From assembly GCA_030248135.1 (NCBI GenBank), contig JASANC010000141.1, positions 1 to 31,132 of the forward strand: 31,132 nt of DNA. The letters are read 5' to 3'. The notes under the pieces are model-generated. The model was given only the letters and a program-made list of their open reading frames with translations. It was not told the origin of the DNA and did no database searches. A program made the translations under genes and the position numbers. The DNA is from Theristus sp. LFF4_11. Lineage: Eukaryota; Nematoda; Chromadorea; Monhysterida; Xyalidae. Positions within the stretch are counted from its first letter, which is position 1, and each line of letters starts with the position of its first letter. Positions 1 through 10,800 of this stretch are shown here, in pieces.

Positions 1-874
1 CATAGCCACTAAATAATTGCTTCATGAATACCGCGTTAGAGTTTGACTGTACTCGTTTTTCTTGTCAATCAGGTTTCGGGAACCGGTGGGGTTAATGGAA
101 GCGATTATTCAAAAAAATCCAACCAAGAGGATTTCCTCAAAAGTCGTTATATTGTCTGATTTTGTTTTATTCGTTTATACCCATAGCGCCGCACGGAAAC
201 ATCATGTTCACGCTGTAGAACAATGGTAGTCGACGAAGATGAAACCAGTACGTTATGTCGACGTATGTCCGAAAAAGATATGTGAACTTCGAGGTTGCTA
301 GACCAAAGCATTACCTGTCATGACCACACATTGAAATGTGAACACACTGGTTTAGTTTAGCTTAAATGTTGTTTAGTACGGTGCAGGTCAGGATAACAAG
401 AACCACTCTAAAATACATAACGTTCACTGTTTGAGGTTTCGCTTATTACGCAGACGCATACCGCTGTGCCCGCTGGCTCGTCAGTGCGGCGGACACCAGG
501 TCAGAGCGCTAGAGCTGCCCAAAAGTGTTGTATCTCGGCAGACAGATAGCGCTAGTATCTTTAGATAAAACATTACAAGGTATTCATTTGTTTTGGACAA
601 GGAGTTTTGGTTGATAAAAAAGACTAACGAACGGGATGTTTGGCAATGTTTTTAGCAAACGCTAACCCAAAAAGCGAACAAGAACGCCGTCGAGTAGAGC
701 GCCCATCGAGTTTTCTCTGTCATTAAGTGCCTATTATACAATGTACACTACTCGGCGGGGCTCGATCCCCCAAACGCGCAAAAAAACAAGAGTCTAACGC
801 GCTACCACCGAGGCCACGAGGGTGACATGATAAAAAAAACCCACAAAAAGCCCCATGAAAGCGAACCCGTTCAC
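1..874. other. Left-edge non-coding stretch, probably nAChR intron
   Basis: No exon could be recognised here apart from the tRNA-like block at 748-824. The receptor gene that ends its last visible exon at 875 must continue to the left. Its expected next exon (the stretch leading into membrane segment 1) was looked for on the minus strand and not found. This stretch is therefore read as intron, and the rest of the gene lies outside the window. Confidence 0.5.
748..824 (-). pseudogene. tRNA-like sequence (decayed tRNA or tRNA-derived SINE head)
   Basis: Read on the minus strand, the block has an A-box-like TGGCCTCGGTGG, an anticodon-loop-like ACTCTTG that would give CTT (Lys), and a B-box-like GGATCGAGCCC with a partly pairing T stem. 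The acceptor stem pairs poorly, the anticodon stem is replaced by a T run, and no clean cloverleaf forms. It is therefore more likely a pseudo-tRNA or SINE head than a working tRNA gene. It lies in what appears to be an intron of the receptor gene. Confidence 0.4.
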
Positions 875-3800
875 CGCAGCACGTTGGGTAAGTGCCTTCG
901 TTCCTAACCGCCGTTAGATTGATGATGTCCCACTCGGCACTTCGCTCATAATATGCGAGATCCATGCCGATGTTTTTCACGGTCGCTGTTTCATTGTTCG
1001 CTGAAATGAGTTCTTTTGACTAATATGGTAGGACAAGTTAGAAATTCAAAACTTTCAAAAACTGCAAAAACAGCAAAAAATACGGCAAAGGCCTTTGCAA
1101 TGGTACGTAGCTCATCAGTAGGGTTAGGGGCTTTGAAATTTTTTTATTTTTTAAATAAGGCTTTTTAAATAAATTAAGGCTTATTTTTTTTCGTTTTTTT
1201 TTAAATTTGGATTTTTTTTTCAAACTTAAAAAAAATTTGAAAAATTTTTCTTCTACTTTGCTCTGAAAATGCGATTTATGGCATAATTTTTTGAAAGTTC
1301 AAACCAAATTTTCTTCCCAACTTCTTTGTGTGCTTAGGTACATGTCATTATTTGGTCATTTTGACCGACGTACTCCATGTTTTTCGATTTGGATGACTTC
1401 TAGAGTCAATTTTTAGCGTTGAAATGACTTAACTGAATTGAAATATCGTTTCAGAAATCGTTTTCTTGCAACTTAGAACATGTTTTTTCAGTCGGTAGGC
1501 CATGAGATGAACATGATATCTTGTTGATTGGCGTACGTTATAGGTCTACAATGGAGTTGTGCGATAGTATTGTTAAACAATTGGAGCGGGGATGTTGGTT
1601 CATACCACATCACACGACCGTTTTTCAGATACGAGATAACATGGCCACATTGGAAAACTTGCGTGCTGTGATGAACTAGGTTGTGAATCTTGCGTCTGTC
1701 AGTTGCCCGCAACGTGATCGCGAAATCATGGTACGTGTTTTCGATACGATGATTTGAAGAGTGGGCTCTCGCCATGTGGCAGATAGCATAGCTGGTTGAA
1801 CCTGAAAGTAAGTGTCTTGGGGGGGGGGGGGGCGACCGGGTCGACAGGGGTTGCCGACTTAGCTACAGCAAACAGGAATTTTTGAACACAGTCAAATTTT
1901 GGTAATTTTCTAAAGAGGAACAACTAAGAACGGTTCAATATTCAAGTACACGTCGAAAATTGTCCTGTTTTACTGTTGAAAATGCAACTTTCCCTCTATG
2001 AAATGGACATAATTTCAATAAAACACGATTTTCGCTCTTATAGTTTTCCGGATCGTTCTGAAAATAGTCTAGATGAACTCAGCTCGACGAGACGCTTCGA
2101 ACAAACCTAACTTGTAAAAAAAAATTAAAAATTTTTTTTTTTTAATTTAAAAAAAAATCCGGATTTTTTTCCCCTAACCCTACTCATCAGCCGCACCGCG
2201 CAAATTGCTCGTGAATTTGTTGAGTAATTTGTTGAGTAGGCGTTCTCCAGTGTCAGCGTCACCTGTTTCTGCTCACCTGCTGGCACCTCGTACAATCGCA
2301 AGATCTGCAGGTCAACTTCTGCGGCGTCGTGTGTCCACGTGCCGAACTTCATGTAGCAGTTTTGCCGGTCGTATGGAAACATGGCGATGTCCACCTGAAT
2401 AATGCTGTTTCGGATTGAGCGACAGAGAGACACAAAACTCTTGAGTTTTCACCATTAATTACAAACAAACATCTTCAAAACCTGACACCTGACAAAAACT
2501 TTTCACGAGCATCGGCGGCTTCCAAATCACGAGACCCGTGTGCAGCACGAAAACCTGCGTGGTTTCCGTTGGGATTTCCGGTCGACCGTCGGCACTGGAA
2601 ACACGCAATTAAAAACTTTAAAAAAAATTAAAGAAATTAAAAAAAACGTTGACTTGTTTTTGTCTGTGTATGCATTTTTCTGAAAACAAACTTGTTGTAA
2701 ACGACAATATCCGGAACCCAGACCATCGACGCTGGCACGTGAATCGAATCGATGTCGTCCCAATCAGATGGCGTCCAAGACAGGCGTTGATCGACCCATT
2801 GCTGAAAACGGCACTCTGTTCTGTTGTGTCTGTCATGTTAAAAATACTTGTCCGAACATGTCTCCGGTGTTTTGTCGGCCTAACGTGTCAACATTGTCTC
2901 CTATCCCGCGTGGTGTCCCAAAAGTGGCAACACTACATATTCCGCATTTTGTGGAACCTAAAATTTTCGAGACACGGTCACCAGAGGGATACCCAGAACA
3001 TCGGAAACCGCCTTGGACAGATTTTTTAGCGTGTGTGGGTCTTTTGAAAAAATTAAGGATAACATTTTGAATTTGCTTTTCTTCACTCGGTTGTTTTAGT
3101 TGGTTGAAGAAAGATTCAACTCACCAACTCCAGCCAGAGGTTCGCCGAAAAGATTTGCAGTTTTTCATTCTGCAACAGAACGCAATTAGATGAAGAAAAC
3201 GGTTTTCCAAAACTGAAACATGGTGAGAAACATTATTCATGCATGTCGATGTGACGTCTGGTACACAGACAGACATACAACTCGAATTGATGGTGAACTG
3301 AGAAAACGGGGCTTCTAAAATCTTCGTGCGCTCGTTCATGCACGTGTTATAATCGCCGCGCTCAATGAACCAACTCTTTAGGATCCGTTAACCGTATGCT
3401 GCAATCGCGCATTCTAGTCACGACATGTCACGTTACATCACGTCACGTCATGTTACGTCCGTCACGTCACGTCACGTCACGTCACGTCCGTCACGTCCGT
3501 CACGTCACGTCACGTCACATCACGTCACGTCACATCACATCACGTCACGTCACGTCACGTTACGTCAGGTCAGGTCACGTCAGGTCACGTCACGTCACAT
3601 CACGTCACGTCACGTCACGTCACATCACGTCTCGTCACGTCACGTCACGTCACGTGAAACTTCACGCAAGTTGGCAAAAATACTTGTTTTGTGAAATGGT
3701 CATTGTGAAATGTTGACGTGCTTCCAATAATATCGGAAGTTCTTTTGTACCAACCAGGTCATTTATTTGAATCAACGCTGACGTGAAATGTACGGTTGAC

Positions 3801-4510
3801 CAATTGGCCGATGATCCGTTGCAGTGTGGACGAACGTTGCTCAGATAGCCAGCGCCCAGCAATGTTTCGTGGAGACTTTGCAGTGTGCTGGTTGCTGGCC
3901 GCTGCTTGCCTGAACAGATGTCATCGCAATAAAACACGTTTGTAATGATGAAAAACTTGGTATGTTTTTATCACATGGTTTCCGTTTGTTCAGGCTCCTA
4001 AATAATGTGTACGTACAGTGCATCTGGAAAATATATGCAACATGACGCGAACATGACGTGATGACCAACCAGTCAGCGCTGAGAACACCTCATGATTAAC
4101 CAATCAACGCTGAGAGGCAAGACCAGCCATCAGCACTGTAGTAGCAATAGGGAGGCCTGAAAAAATGCACGGCACGCGCGACGGAGCGGAAATCAGATAG
4201 CCATCAGACGAAAGGCAAGACGCCATCGCCGCTGTAGTATTGCAAATAGGGGGTACTGTATGCAGATGTCAGGCGAAAAAACGGACCTCTTAAGTTACGA
4301 AGTCATTAAAAGTCCTCTTTTGTGCCAATTTTGGTGAGCTTTTTGGTGTTTTGCCAATTTCGAGAGGTTTGATGCACCGCATAACCTTTTTTTTGAACCA
4401 CGCTATTGGAAAAGAAGCACTGTGAGCGCATGTGCACGGAAATCTATCGAGCTCCAACGAGTAAGTCATGGCACTTGTTTTTGAAGATTCGGAGTTGGAA
4501 TTCGAATTTG

Positions 4511-4585
<75 letters not shown>

Positions 4586-4703
4586 TTTTTAAGGAAAGAC
4601 ACATCTGTTCCCACATACTAATACCTAAAGCCGGTGACTTCCCGCGAAGCGACACTGACGTCGATGCAAACAACACGACGGCGGGCAGGATGAAGTGAAG
4701 CAT
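875..4703 (-). CDS. Nicotinic acetylcholine receptor-like Cys-loop channel, alpha-type subunit (partial, extracellular half)
   Basis: Seven exons in minus-strand order: 4703-4625, 3909-3755, 3169-3125, 2801-2692, 2594-2489, 2394-2277, 985-875. All joints agree in phase. Exon 1 begins with ATG and a hydrophobic signal peptide (MLHFILPAVVLFAST). Seen in the product: a loop-D-like LWLELQWVDQRLSW (residues about 89-102), loop A WVPDIVVYN (121-129), the YNNADG turn, WKPP before the Cys-loop, and the Cys-loop C164-x13-C178 (CQVDIAMFPYDRQNC). Loop B is GTWTHD (W185), followed by AEWDIINLTAVRNE, and the loop C tip is YPTCC with vicinal Cys240-Cys241. The adjacent cysteines mark an alpha-type, agonist-binding subunit of an acetylcholine-gated cation channel at the plasma membrane. 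About 241 residues are visible. Membrane segments M1-M4 are missing because the gene runs off the left edge. Loop C has one extra residue between Tyr and the Cys pair compared with the common YxCC. The exact orthologue is not assigned. Confidence 0.92.
1119..2182. mobile_element. Non-autonomous hAT-like element, copy 1
   Basis: The element is 1,064 bp long. Its ends are the perfect 12-bp inverted repeat TAGGGTTAGGGG / CCCCTAACCCTA. It is flanked by a perfect 8-bp direct repeat CTCATCAG (1111-1118 and 2183-2190), the target-site length of hAT transposons. It sits in the receptor intron between the exons 2394-2277 and 985-875. AT-rich homopolymer blocks lie just inside both ends, and no transposase was recognised. 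It is inverted relative to the two copies at 5488-7511 and highly similar to them. The open frame at 1726-1923 comes from the repeat and is not regarded as a gene. Confidence 0.88.
3424..3656. repeat. Pentanucleotide satellite (CACGT)n with variants
   Basis: About 230 bp of CACGT units in tandem, with interspersed CATCA, GTCCGT and GTCAGGT variants. It lies in the receptor intron between the exons 3909-3755 and 3169-3125. The long open frames across it encode only Arg/His/Val/Thr/Ser repeats and are artefacts of the period-5 pattern. The array is dense in ACGTCA (CRE half site). Confidence 0.95.
4514..4590. repeat. Poly-T tract
   Basis: About 77 bases of nearly pure T interrupted by one G and one A. 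It lies in intron 1 of the receptor gene, which is transcribed from the other strand. Length is likely variable or poorly resolved by sequencing. Confidence 0.95.
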
Positions 4704-5487
4704 ATTATATGACACAGCCGATGTTTTCCGAAATAATATCGAAATAGTGGAAAATCAAAGCTGAACCATAGAATCAAATACACAATAAGCAAAAAATGCA
4801 ACAAAAACTGCACATTTGGGCACCACAGTAACTATTGACAGTAACTATTTGGGAGTGCGGCGACTGGCAACAAGAGTTAGGCAGAAACAATTTTGAACCG
4901 CCAAAACCAGAGAGCCAGTAACACAGCGCGGCGCGCCGTTGCACCCGAAGAATTTTTATTAGCGAAGCCATTCAAAATTGGCCACGATTGTTCTGCAGTG
5001 AGAATTGCACAAAAATGCGCACATCTTATTCTCGAAATCTCGATCATGATGGACAGAGAAAATGCACACGCTGCAATTCGACGCGACCCACTAACCGGGC
5101 CTGTGTGCTTGGGCTTGCCACGTGCATATCTGCCGTCAATCAAAACAAGCTGCGGCACACCATTTTCGATGAAAAGCACATATTGTCTTGCATTTTATTC
5201 AATGAACTCATTTACTAGTACGATACAGCAGCGTACGTTTTAAAACAACACAAAGTCTCGAATTAAAAGAAGACCCCCGAAAGGATGTTGTGTTCACTTC
5301 ATTTTGAAGGAGGGGGGTCAGACAATCGAACTTTGACTTTTTTAAAAATTTGCACGTTTGTCCGATCATATTATAATCACAATTGTTGTCCACCATGTCA
5401 GTCCGCTGAGCATTTGCCAAGTGTTTTCATATCTGTTGATTACTGAATTGCGTGTCATCCCAGCGCAAGTCATCGAGCTCATCAGAG
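4704..5487. other. Intergenic stretch upstream of the receptor start
   Basis: This is the start of the divergent intergenic region between the receptor (minus) and TDG (plus). The receptor promoter would lie here, but no clear TATA or initiator element stands out. On the minus strand, about 5190-5040 could encode a short stretch resembling the first half of a FLYWCH zinc finger (FIENGVPQLVLIDGRY). The second half is not in the same frame, so this may be a transposon remnant. CTCATCAG, the target sequence of element copy 1, occurs at 5478-5485, just before copy 2. Confidence 0.45.
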
Positions 5488-6449
5488 GCTTACAAGTTAG
5501 GTTCGTTCGAAGCGTCTCGTCGAGCTGAGTTCATCTAGACTATTTTCAGAACGATCCGGAAAACTATAAGAGCGAAAATCGTGTTTTATTGAAATTATGT
5601 CCATTTCATAGAGGGAAAGTTGCATTTTCAACAGTAAAACAGGACAATTTTCGACGTGTACTTGAATATTGAACCGTTCTTTGTTGTTCCTCTTTAGAAA
5701 ATTACCAAAATTTGACTGTGTTCAAAAATTCCTGTTTGCTGTAGCTAAGTCGGCAACCCCTGTCGACCCGGTCGCCCCCCCACCCCCCAAGACACTTACT
5801 TTCAGGTTCAACCAGCTATGCTATCTGCCACATGGCGAGAGCCCACTCTTCAAATCATCGTATCGAAAACACGTACCATGATTTCGCGATCACACGTTGC
5901 GGGCAACTGACAGACGCAAGTTTAACACGTTAGTTTAGCTCAGCACGCAAGTTTTAACATGCGGCCATGTTATCGGGTATCTGAAAAACGGTCGTGTGAT
6001 GTGGTATTAACCAACATCTCCGCTCCAATTGTTTAACAATATATCGCACAACTCCATTGTAGACCTATAACATACGCCAATCAACAAGATATCATGTTCA
6101 TCTCATGGCCTACCGACTGAAAAACATGTTCTAAGTTGCAAGAAAACGATTTCTGAAACGATATTTCAATTCAGTTAAGTCATTTCAACGCTAAAAATTG
6201 ACTCTAGAAGTCATCCAAATCGAAAAACATGGAGTACGTCGGTCAAAATGACCAAATAATGACATTTATCTAAGCACACAAAGAAGTTGGGAAGAAAATT
6301 TGGTTTGAACTTTCAAAAAATTATGCCATATAAATCGAATTTTCAGAGCAAAGTGGAAGAAAAATTTTATTCAATTTTTTTTCAAGTTTGAAAAAAAATC
6401 CAAATTTAAAAAAAACAAAAAAAAATTTTTTTTCAAAGCCCCTAACCTA
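5488..6449. mobile_element. Non-autonomous hAT-like element, copy 2 (5' truncated)
   Basis: The same sequence as copy 1 but in opposite orientation. It begins at TTACAAGTTAGG and lacks the terminal inverted repeat and the AT-rich block (about 70-80 bp) present at that end in copies 1 and 3. It runs to CCCCTAACC at 6439-6447 and there abuts the terminal repeat of copy 3. The ~65-codon frame at 5669-5881 matches the one in copy 1 only because the repeats are similar. Confidence 0.85.
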
Positions 6450-7511
6450 GGGTTAGGGGAAAAAAAAAATCCGGATTTTTTTTTTTAAATTAAAAAAAAA
6501 AATTTTTTTAAAAAAAAAAAAATTTTTTTTTACAAGTTAGGTTCGTTCGAAGCGTCTCGTCGAGCTGAGTTCATCTAGACTATTTTCAGAACGATCCGGG
6601 AAACTATAAGAGCGAAAATCGTGTTTTATTGAAATTATGTCCATTTCATAGAGGGAAAGTTGCATTTTCAACAGTAAAACAGGGCAATTTTTCACGTGTA
6701 CTTGAATATTGAACCGTTCTTAGTGGTTCCTCTTTAGAAAATTACCAAAATTTGACTGTGTTCAAAAATTCCTGTTTGCTGTAGCTAAGTCGGCAACCCT
6801 TGTCGACCCGGTCGCCCCCCCCCCCCCAAGACACTTACTTTCAGGTTCAACCAGCTATGCTATCTGCCACATGGCGAGAGCCCACTCTTCAAATCATCGT
6901 ATCGAAAACACGTACCATGATTTCGCGATCACGTTGCGGGCAACTGACAGACGCAAGTTTAACACGTTAGTTTAGCTCAGCACGCAAGTTTTAACATGTG
7001 GCCATGTTATCGGGTATCTGAAAAACGGTCGTGTAATGTGGTATTAACCAACATCTCCGCTCAAATTGTTTAACAATATATCGCACAACTCCATTGTAGA
7101 CCTATAACATACGCCAATCAACAAGATATCATGTTCATCTCATGGCCTACCGACTGAAAAACATGTTCTAAGTTGCAAGAAAACGATTTCTGAAACGATA
7201 TTTCAATTCAGTTAAGTCATTTCAACGCTAAAAATTGACTCTAGAAGTCATCCAAATCGAAAAACATGGAGTACGTCGGTCAAAATGACCAAATAATGAC
7301 ATTTACCTAAGCACACAAAGAAGTTGGGAAGAAAATTTGGTTTGAACTTTCAAAAAATTATGCCATAAATCGAATTTTCAGAGCAAAGTAGAAGAAAAAA
7401 TTTTCAAATTTTTTTTTTAAGTTTGAAAAAAAAAATCCAAATTTTTTTTTTTAAAAAAAAAACGAAAAAAAAAATAAAAAAAAATTTTTTTTTTCAAAGC
7501 CCCTAACCCTA
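6448..7511. mobile_element. Non-autonomous hAT-like element, copy 3
   Basis: Full-length copy in the same orientation as copy 2. It starts with TAGGGTTAGGGG (6448-6459) and ends with CCCCTAACCCTA (7500-7511), giving 1,064 bp, the same span as copy 1. Another CCCTAACCCC follows directly (7512-7521). No 8-bp target duplication can be seen because the left flank is copy 2. Differences from copy 2 are scattered substitutions and homopolymer lengths. Confidence 0.87.
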
Positions 7512-7829
7512 CCCTAACCCCAGCCGGGCGGCGTTCGTTCTCCTTCCTTCTTTCAACTTCATTACTTCAAGTGCGAGACGGAGCGAAACATCACGTTTCT
7601 GAAGGTTGCCTGCTGTTCCCAAATGTCCATTTCAGCTGCGGCAGCTCGCTACCGTATACAAGGTGAAAGCCATTTTGGTCAAACGCACTCACAACATTTT
7701 TATGTTTTACAATGTCGGAAGAAAACTGAAGGACGGTTCATTGGCTGGCAATGACTATGAGCTCAGTAATTAACACAAAACCAGCGCGTCACGAAACACT
7801 CATGTGAAAATTTCAGAAATTTAACCAAA
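7512..7829 (+). other. Presumed TDG promoter and 5' leader region
   Basis: Non-repeat sequence between the element cluster and the TDG start codon. No core promoter motif is obvious. The only notable signal is the splice acceptor at 7809-7816. Confidence 0.35.
7809..7816 (+). promoter_or_regulatory. Splice acceptor before TDG start (possible trans-splice site)
   Basis: AATTTCAG lies 13 bases before the TDG ATG and is followed by AAATTTAACCAAA. An acceptor this close to a start codon is typical of spliced-leader addition in nematodes, but a 5' non-coding exon joined by ordinary splicing would look the same. Confidence 0.45.
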
Positions 7830-10800
7830 ATGGACGAGGCAGATCTGGACAATTTATTGGAGAATTCCGCCGGCTCGGATGAAAACAGCAACAGCCAGGA
7901 TTTGAAACGAAAGCACGATCTCGTTAACGGCGACGACAGGTTTGTGGTTGTGTGCTGCGGTGGGTTTTTGTTTATTCAGCAGCGTGGTTGGTGATCGTAA
8001 TACTGTATCATTTCAGTCTGAGCGCCGATGGCAATAAGTTCAGTCGATTAACGAACGATTTATGGAATGGTATGCAATATTGCAAACACGTTTTGGCATA
8101 CTGCCAACTTGATATTTTGATAGTTTGCGTGCAAGATGTTACTGAAGCCCGGTGTGATTCACTTTTGTTAAATTTCTTGTTGCAGAACCAGAATGTAGCA
8201 ATCAGCAGTCATTGCCCGATTATTTGCAACCAAATTTGGACATCGTCGTTGTGAGTGTGCTGCTGGGTTTTTGTTTCCTTGGAAATGTTTCACACACACA
8301 CGCATACGCACACAACAGTCACGTTATTTTGGAATTCGTTTTTGAATTATATGTGATTAGATTATGTGCTGCTATTTTGGCAAACTTGAAAAAACCAAAT
8401 ACATAATGTTCAAATGTTTTAGGTCGGCATCAATCCAGGAAGAGCGTCAGCTTCGACTGGTCATCATTACGCTGGTTTAAACAATCACTTCTGTGAGTAA
8501 ACATCTCGTGAAATTTTCTTACCCTCCTTGGGTAAACCGGAACTTATTTTCCAATGGAAAACATGCAAAACGATATCAGCGATCAGCGAGAATAACAAGT
8601 GAAATGGAAGAATGAATCGCAAAAATCGCGTTTTTTTCGATTAGAAAAGCGATGTTCTGCTTTGGTCTTTCAGGGAAACTCTTGCACAAATCTGGTCTGA
8701 CGCCTGAGCTGCTATCGTCTGAAAACGATCGTCGCTTGCTCGAGTTTGGCATCGGATTAACAAATGTCGCCGAACGGACGACACGATCCAGTGCAGATCT
8801 GACTCTGTGAGTCATTCTGGCGCTTCCCACTTTTCTGAACCGTTTTTTATGGCGTCAGAATGAGAATGTTAATGATTGTGTCGTGTCACTGTGTGCAAAG
8901 GGCGCATTCGGACCAGTGGATTGAATTTTTAACAAAATTCACATTCACGTTTTTTTTCATTTTTTTTAACATGGATTATCAATGACTGTTCGACGAATTT
9001 CATTCTGTGTGACACGCAGAACAAGGATTATTGTGTTTTTTCTTCCGTTAAGCAGCGTTTTGCAATTTGCAATGATTCCGTTTTGCAGACGCGAACTGAA
9101 AGACGGTGCTGAACAACTTCGACAGAAGCTGTTGAAATTCCGACCAAAGATCGTCTGCTTCAATGGCAAAGGTACGTTTTATGGTAAACTCGCTGATGCA
9201 TTTAAAAAAACGTAGCTCGTTTGTCGTTTCTAATAAAACGTAAAAATATGTAATCGTCTGTGCGGTGTGTTCCAGCCATTGCTTTGATTGTGTAACGCAA
9301 CTGTTTGCGTCACGCAAGCCAGCGTTCGTTTGTTTTGCTCTTCCAGAAATCTACAGAGTGTTCTCCGGGCAGAAGCAGTTCGCGCTCGGCAAGCAGGCAG
9401 CGCCGTTAGCGGACACGGACTCGGTGCGTCTGTTCGTGACGCCGAGCACGTCAGCGCGCTGTGCGCAGTGGCCGACGGTCGACGATAAACTGCCGTTCTA
9501 CGAGGCACTCCGCAAACTGCGTGACTTTGCGAACGGACGCCTCAGCGCGCTCGACGACCGCGAGGTGACGTTCGCGCAGCACTCGGTCACGTGCACGACG
9601 CCGGAGCTGCTGGGCGAAATCGAGCAGAACGCACGCGACGCGGCCGCACAGCACGTGAACGGCGGCGCTGCGAGCAGGTCGCCCGTCGACAGCAACAATG
9701 TCGAGCACGCTGCCAACGACGTCGCACAGAGCAACAGCAGCACTCAGGGAGCACGCAGTGTCGTGACGCCGCATGCAAGCGCCCAGCAATCGCACAACGC
9801 CAATGATGCAAACGACGTCGCCGACGGCTCCGAGTACACCAATCCGCTGTCTGACGAGCCGCCGCCCGTCAAAACGGAATGCGACGAAAAAGCAACGAAT
9901 CTACCTCGAGGTGCAACAGTGCAGACGAAGACAACGGTCGACTCGATCGCAGCGACCGTGAAAACTGAAGCTGACACCGTGAAACGCGACGACGCGAAGC
10001 CGGGTGCGTTTGTGCATTCGTGACCGATTGGTTTGTGATGAACGGCACGGAAAAAGTTTTTTTAGAAACTAGCGAGATAAAACTGTTCTTTAATAATGGG
10101 AAGTTCTTTTTTTCCTGTACCGCCAAGGTTTTCGCTTTTGGAGGCATTTGTCATAGAAATTTCCGTTTTTTTATTTTGGGTTAGAGAATCGCATTGCCTC
10201 ACATAACCAGGAATTAAACACCGATGACCGTGTAATTTCAGCGACCACAACGAGCGGCGGCGAAAACGCGGCGGGCGACTTTGATAAAATGCTGATGGCG
10301 GCGCTCGAGAAGCAAGATCAGGACGTGAAAAGCACTGGTGAGCTGCCGCAGAACCTGTTGTCCACGGCCTCAAGCACCGCGGCCGCAACGACAACAACGA
10401 CCACGCAGCCCGCTCAGGCCGCACCGGCAAAGGTGTCCATTCATGACCGCCGAAAACCGCCGCCCTCTGCCGAGCAAACGATCATTGAACAGCACATTCA
10501 GGTGGGCCGGTCGGGCGAAGTGGGGCGCGAACGCTTGGCTTGTTCTGCGTGCGTTGAACTTTGCTCCAGTTGAGAGAGAGAGAGCTGTTGTCTGTTGCAG
10601 ATGAGTGTTGACGCGGTGGTGCAACGGTGCAAGGACGGCACACAGCCGTTGCCTGATCACTACATTCGCCCCTCAACACCACCAGCGCCAAAGCATCAAC
10701 CGGCGCCCGCTGCGCCCGCTCAGCCACCGCAACCACCGCCACAACAACATCGACAAACACAGCAACACCACCAACAGCAACACCGACAAACACAGCAACA

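Noticed and set aside
1726..1923. 65-residue frame identical or nearly so in two places (also 5669-5881)
   Set aside because: Both lie in copies of the same transposable element. Copy 3 breaks the frame by a change in C-run length, so there is no sign of selection for protein.
3396..3716. Long open frames of Arg/His/Thr/Ser/Val repeats
   Set aside because: They arise from the period-5 CACGT array, are open in more than one frame and lie inside an intron of the receptor gene.
4406..4715. Frames with polyPhe or polyLys runs
   Set aside because: They come from the T tract in receptor intron 1. Only the 4625-4703 part, in the signal-peptide frame, is coding.
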